IMG/VR virus record: IMGVR_UViG_3300032331_001791
Coordinates: 28,148-92,147 of that record
DNA: 64,000 bases
From: a virus
Strand: one strand, 5' to 3'
The notes beneath the pieces are model-generated. The model saw only the letters and a program-made list of their open reading frames with translations. It was not told where the DNA came from and did no database searches. The position numbers and the translations under genes were made by a program. Position 1 is the stretch's first letter. Each line of letters starts with the position of its first letter. Shown here piece by piece: positions 52,861 to 59,840 of this stretch.

Positions 52861-52890
52861 AAGAAGATCCCTGTTTTAGGGATCTTCTTT
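52861..52890 (+). terminator. Rho-independent terminator
   Basis: A perfect 12-bp stem (52861-52872 with 52878-52889), 5-base loop GTTTT, short T run. Ends the AAA+ operon. Confidence 0.85.
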
Positions 52891-52914
52891 GCTATATATC
52901 AGAGTGAGGTAATT

Positions 52915-53127
52915 ATGGGTAGATTAAAAGATAAAAGAATAGCAAGACAAATAGCAAAAAATATAGAACTAGGATTAGTTATTGAGCAAGCTCCAAAATT
53001 AGATTCTGATCCAGTCGGACAGGTTGGCGAAGTAGGCATAAAGGGATTTTTTGACATAGATGCCCGTTCTCCAGAGTTGGAAACAGAAAGCAAGCCTAAG
53101 AAAAAAGCTAAGAAGGATTCTCAATGA
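52915..53127 (+). CDS. Small hypothetical protein
   Basis: A 70-aa protein (MGRLKDKRIARQIAKNIELG...), basic at both ends with an acidic middle. GAGG RBS; a CTATATATC element at 52891-52899 right after the terminator may be its promoter. ATGA overlap with the following basic protein suggests a joint operon. Unknown. Confidence 0.5.
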   Translation: MGRLKDKRIARQIAKNIELGLVIEQAPKLDSDPVGQVGEVGIKGFFDIDARSPELETESKPKKKAKKDSQ

Positions 53128-53735
53128 ACTACAGAGATTTATTACAGCGCACAATAAACATTATTTCTGAGGCTAATCGCTACGAAAGAGAGAAGATGAA
53201 GGGAGCTTCAGCCGAGGCTATAGCTTCAGAGAGAACTAAGCGTAGATTTGGCCGGGATGTTCCAGGTACAGAAGCGGCTCGTCAAAAGATGCATCCAAGA
53301 GGAGAGCAGCGGGGAGGGCCTGGGCGTAAAGGTGTAAATACATCTAAGAGAACTGGATCTGATCCTTTAGCTAAAAGAGAGCCAAAGGGAAATGAGCCTG
53401 TAACTTCCGCAGAGGCTGGCCCAAGGAAGCGTGAAACTCGTAGAATAGAGCATTTAAAGGCTAAGGTAAATCTTCCTGAGCCTAAAAAGAAAGTCGTTAA
53501 AAAGAAAGTCGTTAAAAAGAAGCTCGTAAAGGAAGGCAGCATGAGCACAAACAGAATGCTTAGAAAGTCTGCCAGCCCTAAAAATAATGCTCCTAGTAAA
53601 GGTAAGTTTGCTAGAATTCAACATAAACTTTTTAGCAGACAAGCAAGAATAGATAGACGCGATGCTGATAATGCAGCTATAAAACGCTATGAAGATGAGC
53701 AAGACGCTAAACACGACAAGCACGCCAAGTATTGA
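53124..53735 (+). CDS. Putative internal head protein (basic)
   Basis: A 203-aa, highly basic protein far from the head cluster. The N-terminus MNYRDLLQRTINIISEANRY carries IISE|A at residues 13-17, the best capsid-targeting/cleavage signature in the window. A short tandem KKKVV repeat lies near 121-136, followed by a second candidate site near VKEGS. The mature part would be disordered and DNA-binding-like, as T4 internal proteins are. Packaged role is inferred. Confidence 0.55.
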   Translation: MNYRDLLQRTINIISEANRYEREKMKGASAEAIASERTKRRFGRDVPGTEAARQKMHPRGEQRGGPGRKGVNTSKRTGSDPLAKREPKGNEPVTSAEAGPRKRETRRIEHLKAKVNLPEPKKKVVKKKVVKKKLVKEGSMSTNRMLRKSASPKNNAPSKGKFARIQHKLFSRQARIDRRDADNAAIKRYEDEQDAKHDKHAKY

Positions 53736-53755
53736 TTTTTAAGGAGATCTAAATT

Positions 53756-54280
53756 ATGAATAAAAACGATATAATAAAACTGTTAATTGAATCCTCTACT
53801 GCTTATGAAAATAAGTATCGCGCAGATGAAGGATATAAAAAGGGGACTGTAAAGAGAGCAGCTAAAGATGCTCTTCGTGGAGGTGCTAATCCTGAAGCAG
53901 TGAAAAAGGAAGGCCCCGCTGGGGAAACAGTTAGAAGTAAGGGGGCTCAATTTAGAGGTAAGGGTGCTGCAAAAGGCTTTGCTGAAAAAATGAAAAAACA
54001 AAAGAAGTCTCATTTACCCCCCAAAGATGAAAAGCTAATGCGCCAAGGGCTTAAAATGGAAGAGACTCTTCGTCAAGACGAAGTTAGTAAATACTTTGAT
54101 CCAAATCAAAGAAGAACTGAAAGAAGACTTAAGGGACAGGCGATGAAAGCTAAGGCTGACAATCCAAAAGCATTACAAGACTTAGGTAAAGCAGCTAAAG
54201 TTGCTACTGCAAAAGCTAAATTCAGAAAAGAGCAGATCAAAAAAAATCAAATGGATGATAGTAAGTATCCATTTAAATGA
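53756..54280 (+). CDS. Putative internal head protein (basic)
   Basis: A 174-aa Lys/Arg/Ala-rich protein with a strong AAGGAG RBS. N-terminus MNKNDIIKLLIESSTAYENK has LLIE|S at residues 9-13. The rest is Gly/Lys-rich with no hydrophobic core, like its neighbour. Last gene before a terminator and the tRNA cluster. Confidence 0.55.
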   Translation: MNKNDIIKLLIESSTAYENKYRADEGYKKGTVKRAAKDALRGGANPEAVKKEGPAGETVRSKGAQFRGKGAAKGFAEKMKKQKKSHLPPKDEKLMRQGLKMEETLRQDEVSKYFDPNQRRTERRLKGQAMKAKADNPKALQDLGKAAKVATAKAKFRKEQIKKNQMDDSKYPFK

Positions 54281-54313
54281 TTAATCCAACCATCTGGAAT
54301 TCCCAGATAGTTC

Positions 54314-54344
54314 AAAAAAGCCACCTCAAAAGGGTGGTTTTTTT
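54314..54344 (+). terminator. Rho-independent terminator before tRNA cluster
   Basis: CCACC (54321-54325) pairs with GGTGG (54333-54337), extended by A/T pairs, then seven T. Confidence 0.88.
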
Positions 54345-54356
54345 GTCGAAATAAAG

Positions 54357-54384
54357 TTGAGAAAAGAGGGGTATGGGCTATTAT
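54357..54384 (+). promoter_or_regulatory. Promoter for tRNA operon (TTGAGA-16-TATTAT)
   Basis: -35 TTGAGA (54357-54362) and -10 TATTAT (54379-54384), 14 bases before the first tRNA; the -10 lies in CTATTATAAG, close to the CTATAATA elements elsewhere. Confidence 0.55.
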
Positions 54385-54397
54385 AAGGTGGCTCAAC

Positions 54398-54474
54398 GCG
54401 ACTGTAGCTCAGTTGGTTAGAGCAGGGTTCTTATAAAGCTCAGGTCAGAAGTTCAAGTCTTCTCAGTCGCACCA
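54398..54474 (+). tRNA. tRNA-Ile(UAU)
   Basis: Acceptor GCGACTG/CAGTCGC, D-arm GCTC/GAGC, anticodon loop CTTATAA and T-loop TTCAAGT, with encoded CCA. Anticodon TAT reads ATA, a codon common in these AT-rich genes and rare in many hosts. Confidence 0.9.
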
Positions 54475-54478
54475 TATT

Positions 54479-54535
54479 GGCGCGGGAGTAGCTAGATCGT
54501 AAGACTAGCTGTAATCAGAACCCAACTCCCGCGCC
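54479..54535 (+). ncRNA. 57-nt tRNA-Tyr-like RNA lacking full arms
   Basis: An 11-bp perfect outer stem (54479-54489 with 54525-54535) encloses a hairpin AGCTAG/CTAGCT and the loop-like CTGTAATCAG. GGGAGTAGCT, CTGTAA (GTA Tyr anticodon, 54511-54513) and the closing AACTCCCGC match a normal phage tRNA-Tyr, but the D-arm is altered and the T-arm (GTTCGA) is missing. No CCA is encoded. Either a decayed tRNA-Tyr or a reduced structured RNA. Confidence 0.55.
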
Positions 54536-54559
54536 GTTCTTTTAAACTTAGTACACTAT

Positions 54560-54646
54560 GGCCTAGTGGCGAAATAGGCAGACGCATCAGACTTAAAATC
54601 TGAAGCCCTCACAGGCGTATCGGTTCGATTCCGATCTAGGCTACCA
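54560..54646 (+). tRNA. tRNA-Leu(UAA)
   Basis: Class II tRNA with long variable arm; acceptor GGCCTAG/CTAGGCT (one G-T pair), anticodon loop CTTAAAA, T-loop TTCGATT, CCA encoded. Reads TTA. Confidence 0.92.
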
Positions 54647-54647
54647 T

Positions 54648-54724
54648 GGCTCCGTAGCTCAACAGGATAGAGCAACGGTTTTCTAAACCGTAGGTTAGTG
54701 GTTCGATCCCACTCGGAGCTACCA
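54648..54724 (+). tRNA. tRNA-Arg(UCU)
   Basis: Acceptor GGCTCCG/CGGAGCT, D-arm GCTC/GAGC, anticodon stem ACGGT/ACCGT with loop TTTCTAA, T-loop TTCGATC, CCA encoded. Reads AGA, the main Arg codon of this genome. Confidence 0.93.
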
Positions 54725-54729
54725 ATCAC

Positions 54730-54804
54730 TCCCTGATAGCTCAATGGTAGAGCACAAAACTGTTAATTTTGGTGTTGAAGGTTCGAGTCCTTCTCGGGGA
54801 GCCA
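54730..54804 (+). tRNA. tRNA-Asn(GUU)
   Basis: Acceptor TCCCTGA/TCGGGGA, anticodon stem CAAAA/TTTTG with loop CTGTTAA, T-loop TTCGAGT, discriminator G, CCA encoded. Confidence 0.93.
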
Positions 54805-54885
54805 TCTAAACACTCTTTGAAAACTTAAATTTAGGTAGAACTAAAAATGTTCTACCTATACTATATATTATGGAGAAATGCTTTT

Positions 54886-55239
54886 ATGGCAAAACACGAA
54901 ATAAAAAATTGTAGCAAACATGGAGATGTAAAATTTGTATTGGAAGGTCGTGGTTATTTTAGATGTACTGCGTGCAGAGTTGATGCTGTTGTCAAAAGAA
55001 GAAAAAAAATTAAATTATTGTCTGTAGAATACAAAGGTGGGAAATGTCATTTTTGTGGTTATAACAAATGTGTTGAAGCATTAGATTTTCACCATTTAGA
55101 TGCAAATAAAAAAGATTTTGGAATTGCTTACAAGGGCCACACAAAATCTTTTGATAAAATAAGATCAGAGTTAGATAAATGCGTTTTAGTATGTTCTAAC
55201 TGTCACAGAGAAATACACGCAGGGTTAATTCAATGGTAG
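54886..55239 (+). CDS. HNH homing endonuclease overlapping tRNA-Gly
   Basis: A 117-aa protein from ATG 54886 (GGAG about 10 bases upstream; ATG 54847 would add 13 residues without SD). An N-terminal zinc ribbon (CSKHG...FRCTAC), KCHFCGYNKCVEALDFHHLD and CVLVCSNCHREIH form an HNH domain closely resembling the nuclease behind uvsX. Its last seven codons and the stop are the 5' end of tRNA-Gly (from 55219), so the protein end is written in tRNA sequence. Confidence 0.85.
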   Translation: MAKHEIKNCSKHGDVKFVLEGRGYFRCTACRVDAVVKRRKKIKLLSVEYKGGKCHFCGYNKCVEALDFHHLDANKKDFGIAYKGHTKSFDKIRSELDKCVLVCSNCHREIHAGLIQW

Positions 55240-55293
55240 AATGATAGCCTTCCAAGCTATTCGTTGCGAGTTCAAATCTCGTACCCTGCTCCA
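55219..55293 (+). tRNA. tRNA-Gly(UCC)
   Basis: Acceptor GCAGGGT/ACCCTGC, anticodon stem ATAGC/GCTAT with loop CTTCCAA, T-loop TTCAAAT, CCA encoded. Reads GGA. The first 21 bases overlap the HNH coding sequence. Confidence 0.92.
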
Positions 55294-55301
55294 ATATAAA
55301 T

Positions 55302-55377
55302 GAGATCGTAGCTCAGTCGGTAGAGCATTAGACTTTTAATCTAGTGGTCGTGGGTTCGATCCCCACCGATCTCACCA
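55302..55377 (+). tRNA. tRNA-Lys(UUU)
   Basis: Acceptor GAGATCG/CGATCTC, D-arm GCTC/GAGC, anticodon loop CTTTTAA, T-loop TTCGATC, CCA encoded. Reads AAA/AAG. Confidence 0.94.
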
Positions 55378-55385
55378 AATCAATT

Positions 55386-55649
55386 ATGAATATACATGAA
55401 ATTTTAAAAGAATTAGAATTAGATCTGCTGTTAGCCGATGGGTTCGATGAAGCCCTAGTCGGTTTTGCAGAGGTCAACGGAGAGACAGTAGTAGTTTATG
55501 ACTATTATAAAATCGTAGACATTCTAATAGAAAGAGATGAAATGGATCCTGAAGATGCAAAAGAATATGCAGACTTTAATGTTAAAGGCGCGTATGTAGG
55601 GCCAAAAACCCCCATCTTCATGTCACCTCTTGCCAAAAAGTCAAATTAA
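55386..55649 (+). CDS. Conserved small acidic phage protein
   Basis: An 87-aa protein from ATG 55386, nine bases after tRNA-Lys; an upstream GTG inside the tRNA is rejected. LDGFDEALVGFAEVNGE... (read here LADGFDEALVGF), VVVYDYYKIVDILIERD and EYADFNVKGAYVGPKTPIF match a widespread small protein of phages and bacteria with unknown function. Its last codons (AKKSN) come from the repeat CCAAAAAGTCAA. Confidence 0.65.
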   Translation: MNIHEILKELELDLLLADGFDEALVGFAEVNGETVVVYDYYKIVDILIERDEMDPEDAKEYADFNVKGAYVGPKTPIFMSPLAKKSN

Positions 55650-55670
55650 CCCCTATTACCAAAAAGTCAA
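55633..55670 (+). repeat. Two copies of CCAAAAAGTCAA repeat
   Basis: CCAAAAAGTCAA occurs at 55633-55644 (end of the 87-aa gene) and as TACCAAAAAGTCAA at 55657-55670, four bases before the next ATG. Three more copies lie at 61.8-61.95 kb. Confidence 0.75.
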
Positions 55671-55674
55671 ACTT

Positions 55675-56022
55675 ATGCTAATAAAAGCTGATTTATACAA
55701 TATTACACACTCAACAGTGCAAGGAGAGCCAAGCACTATCGAGTTCAAGATATCGCATTTCCGAAACTACACCAATAAACAGATACTCAAGAATGGCGGG
55801 TATACCTGTTTGTCAATGGTGGAAGATGGAAAGCCATACTCAATTGTGTCTCGCTGTAGTGCGCGGGAAACTTACAATCGTAAGAAGGGTGTACAAGAGT
55901 GCATCCGTAAGTATCTACAAAGAACTTATGGTAGCTATGGAACAGAAATTATGTTAAGTATGGATCGTAAGAATCCTCGTCACTACATAGTTCATTTCTC
56001 AGTTTACAAAGATAATAAATAA
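55675..56022 (+). CDS. Hypothetical protein
   Basis: A 115-aa protein from ATG 55675 (an upstream TTG lies in the previous gene). Beta-rich start, then ARETYNRKKGVQECIRKYLQ and a C-terminal YIVHFSVYKD strand. No SD; the repeat element fills the leader. Not recognised. Confidence 0.5.
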   Translation: MLIKADLYNITHSTVQGEPSTIEFKISHFRNYTNKQILKNGGYTCLSMVEDGKPYSIVSRCSARETYNRKKGVQECIRKYLQRTYGSYGTEIMLSMDRKNPRHYIVHFSVYKDNK

Positions 56023-56056
56023 CTTTAGTAATACTAAAATTTTTCTGAAAAAATCC

Positions 56057-56085
56057 GTGACAAAGGCTTCCTCGTAGGTTATAGT
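56057..56085 (+). promoter_or_regulatory. Early promoter, leaderless type
   Basis: -35 GTGACA (56057-56062), 17-base spacer, -10 TATAGT (56080-56085), then six bases (CCCTAC) to the ATG at 56092. The start of transcription would fall on or beside the ATG. Confidence 0.7.
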
Positions 56086-56091
56086 CCCTAC

Positions 56092-56574
56092 ATGAACATT
56101 TTCGCCCTTGATCTCGACCCAAATCTTTGCGCTGCCTATCATTGCGATAGTCATGTTGTGAAGATGATTACCGAGCATATGCAAATGCTCAACTCCAATG
56201 CCAAGTTCCTATCCAAAGTTAGTGGTAAGATAGCTTGGTTGAACCATCCCTGCACCATCTGGCTCCGCGAGTCTAGAGAAAACTTGGATTGGCTTAACAA
56301 GGTACAGATTGAACTTAACTTTGAATGGCAAAAAAGGTGGAATCACCCTTCCAATCTTAACCATCGGGGTTATGATCTCTGGCGTACCCTGTATGATAGT
56401 AAGAACCTCAGGAATCTCTTCCCTGATGTTCCCATGACTCGCTTCGCACAAGCGATGCCTGACGAATGCAAGCGCGATAATCCTATTGATGGATATCGCA
56501 CTTACTACAACACTCACAAGAAAACTTTCGCTAAGTGGAAAACTCAAACTCCTTTCTGGTATAATCCTGTATGA
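56092..56574 (+). CDS. Pyrimidine-dimer-glycosylase-like conserved phage protein
   Basis: A 160-aa protein. MNIFALDLDPNLCAAYHCDSH with HVVKMITEHMQML, HPCTIWLRESRENLDWL and RFAQAMPDECKRDNPIDGYR match a common phage protein annotated as pyrimidine dimer DNA glycosylase-related. The catalytic mechanism is not evident, so the enzymatic label is weak. It follows a leaderless-type promoter and has no SD. Confidence 0.6.
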   Translation: MNIFALDLDPNLCAAYHCDSHVVKMITEHMQMLNSNAKFLSKVSGKIAWLNHPCTIWLRESRENLDWLNKVQIELNFEWQKRWNHPSNLNHRGYDLWRTLYDSKNLRNLFPDVPMTRFAQAMPDECKRDNPIDGYRTYYNTHKKTFAKWKTQTPFWYNPV

Positions 56575-57617
56575 GTAAGATTCAAGATAACAAAATTGGT
56601 CTTTGTTACGATGATGTATTGATTGTTCCAAGGTATTCTGATGTATTGACTAGATCAGCCGTAATTTTAGCTCCTAACTTTAAGCCTTTTACTAGTTTAG
56701 ATTCTCACTTTAAGCCTTTTACTGGCCTAAAGATTCCAATCATTTCTGCAAACATGGATACCATTACTGGTATCAAGATGGCAAAAAAGATGCAGGAGCT
56801 TGGAGGCTTTGGAATCATTCATCGTAATGAATCTATTCAAAACATTGATAAGGCTTTTAAAAACATCGAACCAAAAAATGTTTTTGTGGCAGTCGGTAGT
56901 TATCTTAATAACAAACAACGAATTGATGATGTTATGTCTAGAGGATATAACATTTGTGTAGATATTGCTCACGGGGATAGTTATCATATGAAAAAAACCC
57001 TTGAGTATATCCGAAGCAAAGATAGTAATATCTTTATTATTGCTGGAAATGTCGCCACTCCAGATGCGTGTATCGCACTTAACTATTGGGGAGCAAACTT
57101 GGTTAAGGTTGGAGTAGGTGGAGGAAGTGCTTGCACAACCAGAATCAAGACTGGTTGCGGGGTTCCTCAACTTACAGCAGTTCTTGATTGTGCCCAAGCT
57201 GGTATTCCTTTCATTGCTGATGGAGGCATTCGTAACTCAGGGGACGCTGCCAAGGCTCTTGCAGCGGGAGCAAATTTCATTATGATTGGGGGTATGCTTG
57301 CAGGAACTGACTGCACTCCTAATTGGAATTACGAAGATGCCCTGCTTGGTAAAGATATGGAATTTAGAGGAATGGCATCTTTCAAAGCAAAGGAGGCAAC
57401 TGGCCTTGCGATGCGTCACGAAGAGGGAATCTCAACCAAGGTTAAAGCGCGTTTTGAAGGTAGTACAGAAGAAGTTATCCAAGGACTCGTAGATGGAATT
57501 AAGTCCGCTATGAGTTATGCTGGATGCTTTACTTTGCAAGAATTTAGTTATCGAGCCACTTTCATGCAAGTTTCATCTAACACTTATAAGGAGAACCATG
57601 CACACTTCCAACAATGA
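56571..57617 (+). CDS. IMP dehydrogenase/GMP reductase
   Basis: A 348-aa TIM-barrel enzyme. [40 protein letters not shown], and [18 protein letters not shown] with the catalytic Cys-Thr (about 186-204), [18 protein letters not shown] and [10 protein letters not shown] are the IMPDH/GMPR core. There is no CBS domain. Whether it makes XMP or IMP cannot be decided from the sequence; [14 protein letters not shown] replaces the usual flap start. A 16-base direct repeat creates two FKPFT units near residues 37-52. Confidence 0.88.
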   Translation: MSKIQDNKIGLCYDDVLIVPRYSDVLTRSAVILAPNFKPFTSLDSHFKPFTGLKIPIISANMDTITGIKMAKKMQELGGFGIIHRNESIQNIDKAFKNIEPKNVFVAVGSYLNNKQRIDDVMSRGYNICVDIAHGDSYHMKKTLEYIRSKDSNIFIIAGNVATPDACIALNYWGANLVKVGVGGGSACTTRIKTGCGVPQLTAVLDCAQAGIPFIADGGIRNSGDAAKALAAGANFIMIGGMLAGTDCTPNWNYEDALLGKDMEFRGMASFKAKEATGLAMRHEEGISTKVKARFEGSTEEVIQGLVDGIKSAMSYAGCFTLQEFSYRATFMQVSSNTYKENHAHFQQ

Positions 57618-57858
57618 TGATATGATTAACCATCCGAAGCATTACACCTTCGGTAAATTTGAAGTAATTGATGTAATCGAGGATGCAAAGCTCGACTACC
57701 ATCTTGGGAATGTAATTAAGTACATCCTGCGTGCAAGACATAAAGGGAAGTATCTTGAGGATCTCAAGAAGGCTAGATTCTATCTAAATCGTAAGATTGA
57801 GCTTATTGAGAAAGAACAGGAAGACATTCCCGACTTCGAAAATCCTCCCTACAAATGA
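57598..57858 (+). CDS. DUF3310 family protein
   Basis: An 86-aa protein from ATG 57598 with AAGGAG 5 bases upstream, overlapping the previous gene by 20 bases. INHPKHYTFGKFEVIDVIED, YHLGNVIKYILRARHKG and LEDLKKARFYLNRKIE are the complete DUF3310 pattern of phage nucleotide-kinase-like proteins of unclear activity. Confidence 0.85.
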   Translation: MHTSNNDDMINHPKHYTFGKFEVIDVIEDAKLDYHLGNVIKYILRARHKGKYLEDLKKARFYLNRKIELIEKEQEDIPDFENPPYK

Positions 57859-58457
57859 AATCAGAACTAACAAGCGATCAATGGGATAAGATTGAGAATA
57901 AATATGGCAAACTTATCCACACTATCTGCCAGATGATTTCTGGAGATCAGGCTCTTTGTTCTCACGAAGACTTGTATTCTGATCTTTGTATTGCGGCTAT
58001 CGAAGCTGTGATTGGCTTTCAAAAGAAATACAACAAGCCTTTTGATGAAATCATTGATGATCCTATCTTCAATAAATACATTAAGACTTGTCTTTGGAAT
58101 TACAAGAACAACCGTGGAACAAAGCTAACCAAGAAGATGCACATTAGAAAGTGTATCCCTTTGGTTTGGGATGAAGACAAAGATGGAAAGCACTTTGATT
58201 CCCAAGCTGCTGATTTTATGGTATCAAAGGAAGATCCTTCGTTTGGTGTAGAACTTGAGTTTACTAATAAGTTTATTGAGTCCACACTTGACAAGGAGCA
58301 ATTGAACCTGATCGAGTACATAGTTGACAATCCAGATCTTTTGAAAAAGAATGGTAAAGTTAATCGGGCTGCTCTTTCTGACAAACTATCTAAGAACTGG
58401 GCGCACATTGATTCCCAACTTAACTCAATTTCAAAGCTGGTAGGTATTGAACTATGA
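57855..58457 (+). CDS. Sigma-factor-like protein (region 2)
   Basis: A 200-aa protein. IHTICQMISGDQALCSHEDLYSDL with CIAAIEAVIGFQKKYNK and IFNKYIKTCLWNYKNNRGT follow the sigma70 region 2 pattern (helix, EDLYSD, F-x-KY, IKTCLWN). The C-terminal 60 residues are a helical segment that could replace region 4 (LSKNWAHIDSQLNSI). It would be a second sigma-like factor besides the gp55-like one, here in the early region. Tentative. Confidence 0.55.
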   Translation: MKSELTSDQWDKIENKYGKLIHTICQMISGDQALCSHEDLYSDLCIAAIEAVIGFQKKYNKPFDEIIDDPIFNKYIKTCLWNYKNNRGTKLTKKMHIRKCIPLVWDEDKDGKHFDSQAADFMVSKEDPSFGVELEFTNKFIESTLDKEQLNLIEYIVDNPDLLKKNGKVNRAALSDKLSKNWAHIDSQLNSISKLVGIEL

Positions 58458-58798
58458 ATAACATTTACATTTCAGGAGCCATTACAAACAGTATCACTTG
58501 TGAGACAGATTTCGCAAATGCACAAAGATGCTTGCGCGAGAGGTTCCCAGATGCTACAATCTACAACCCCATGAGCATCCCCTCTCCCAAGTTCGATCAG
58601 GACGATTGGGGGACGGATTCATCATGGCGATACTACATGATCGAGTCAATTAAAATGCTTCTCTCCTGTGATTCCATCTTTATGTTAAAAAGTTGGAAGT
58701 GGAGTCGGGGAGCAAAGATTGAACATGATTTGGCACAACACCTAGGATTAAAAATTGTTTATGAAGAATCAACCTGTCAGGGTGACGGTCACCTATAG
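58454..58798 (+). CDS. DUF4406-like (nucleoside deoxyribosyltransferase-fold) protein
   Basis: A 114-aa protein. IYISGAITNS at the start, AQRCLRERFPDATIYNPMSI, MLLSCDSIFMLKSWKWSRGAKIEHDLAQ with its S-x-GA-x-x-E are the DUF4406 pattern (deoxyribosyltransferase fold). ATGA overlap with the preceding gene and 38-base overlap with the next. Substrate unknown. Confidence 0.75.
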   Translation: MNNIYISGAITNSITCETDFANAQRCLRERFPDATIYNPMSIPSPKFDQDDWGTDSSWRYYMIESIKMLLSCDSIFMLKSWKWSRGAKIEHDLAQHLGLKIVYEESTCQGDGHL

Positions 58799-58973
58799 CT
58801 GGACATTCACTCAAAAGCAATGGCTGGAGCATCAAGACTTTTTCTCTATGAGACAAGACTTGATCAATAAGATTACATTTGATAATGTGGATATGTTCCA
58901 TCATCTAAATCAAATGGTCTGGCCGGATACCAAAGAAATCAAAGTAGAGGCTGTAAATGACACTCAACTATGA
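58761..58973 (+). CDS. Small hypothetical protein
   Basis: A 70-aa protein from ATG 58761 (an in-frame TTG 6 bases upstream is less likely). VRVTVTYSWTFTQKQWLEHQ suggests a beta-alpha fold. It overlaps both neighbours, which fits the tightly packed early operon. Unknown. Confidence 0.5.
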   Translation: MKNQPVRVTVTYSWTFTQKQWLEHQDFFSMRQDLINKITFDNVDMFHHLNQMVWPDTKEIKVEAVNDTQL

Positions 58974-59214
58974 AAGAGAAATGAGCGTTAAGAGAACCAG
59001 AGAGTTCTTGTACGCTCTTTTGGATCCAAAGGTAATGCCGAGAGTTCCAAAGAATGTTAGAGAGTGGGCTAAACATTTACTGAAGCATTATCCGACTGCC
59101 CAAGATATGGAAATCGCATCCAAGAAGTGCCCAGAAATCTTTGGATTAAACTGGGAAGACTCTTATTCTGGAACTACTTCTGAACCTGACGAAAACATTT
59201 ACCGAGGCTGCTAA
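58957..59214 (+). CDS. BPSL0761-family protein
   Basis: An 85-aa protein. MTLNYEREMSVKRTREFLYALL then DPKVMPRVPKNVREWAKHLLKHYPT is the N-terminal pattern of the BPSL0761 family, small proteins of unknown role. ATG 58957 is kept because family members begin at this point rather than at the internal Met. Confidence 0.65.
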   Translation: MTLNYEREMSVKRTREFLYALLDPKVMPRVPKNVREWAKHLLKHYPTAQDMEIASKKCPEIFGLNWEDSYSGTTSEPDENIYRGC

Positions 59215-59215
59215 T

Positions 59216-59464
59216 ATGAAACACAATCAAATCTTTGAAGTTCGTATTCATTATAAGAATACTACCCCCACATTCGTTTACACTATGAATGATACAGAAA
59301 TGACTTGGGAAAGGGCCAAGGGTCTTATGACTCGTCTTTCTGAATCCAAAGATAAAGATAATATTGAAAATGTACATCTTATCTGTTATGATTTGATTCC
59401 TAACAGGGTTTTGGAATTTAAGCCCGATCTGAGTGATTCCATGGTTAGGTATTCGCGGGATTAA
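59216..59464 (+). CDS. Hypothetical protein
   Basis: An 82-aa protein, mixed alpha/beta (IFEVRIHYKNTTPTFVYTM, WERAKGLMTRLSESKD, NVHLICYDLIPNRV). Follows the BPSL0761 gene after one base. Not recognised. Confidence 0.5.
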   Translation: MKHNQIFEVRIHYKNTTPTFVYTMNDTEMTWERAKGLMTRLSESKDKDNIENVHLICYDLIPNRVLEFKPDLSDSMVRYSRD

Positions 59465-59465
59465 A

Positions 59466-59630
59466 ATGATAGCTATCCAAAATATTACCAATGAAAAATG
59501 GTTCAAAATAACTTGGTTTATTCTCAAGTGGACTTTTATCATTGCTGCTGCTTTGGCACTCCTTTGGATTGCAATTTATTTGATTTTTCTTTATTGTGGT
59601 GCTGTAATCATTGGAAGACTTCTTAAATGA
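59466..59630 (+). CDS. Small membrane protein
   Basis: A 54-aa protein from ATG 59466 with one long or two short transmembrane segments (residues 13-51). An upstream in-frame GTG is rejected. Coupled with the next small membrane protein (ATGA), so the two may act together; holin-like function is possible but unproven. Confidence 0.5.
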   Translation: MIAIQNITNEKWFKITWFILKWTFIIAAALALLWIAIYLIFLYCGAVIIGRLLK

Positions 59631-59809
59631 AAAGAGAAAAATCAAATAAATTCAGAGATTGGGGCCGTAAGTTTGGTATCTTTTTATCAGACTTGGTGAA
59701 TGCTGCTGGAGTTTTAATCCTTGCATATGCCTTTGCGATCACGGGAATTGGATTCTTTTTTGTGATTCTTTGGGGGCTGGGAGAACTTGTGAAATTGATC
59801 TTCTATTAA
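59627..59809 (+). CDS. Small membrane protein
   Basis: A 60-aa protein with a basic N-terminus (MKREKSNKFRDWGRKFG) and hydrophobic residues 18-58. Pairs with the preceding membrane protein through a 4-base overlap. Holin or membrane regulator is possible; nothing specific seen. Confidence 0.5.
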   Translation: MKREKSNKFRDWGRKFGIFLSDLVNAAGVLILAYAFAITGIGFFFVILWGLGELVKLIFY

Positions 59810-59840
59810 GTTTCAAAGCCTACATACTTCGGAGGCTATC

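Noticed and set aside
54556-54744. 62-aa minus-strand ORF across the tRNA genes
   Set aside because: It runs antisense through tRNA-Leu and tRNA-Arg; such translations are a known artefact class in databases. The tRNA structures explain the sequence.
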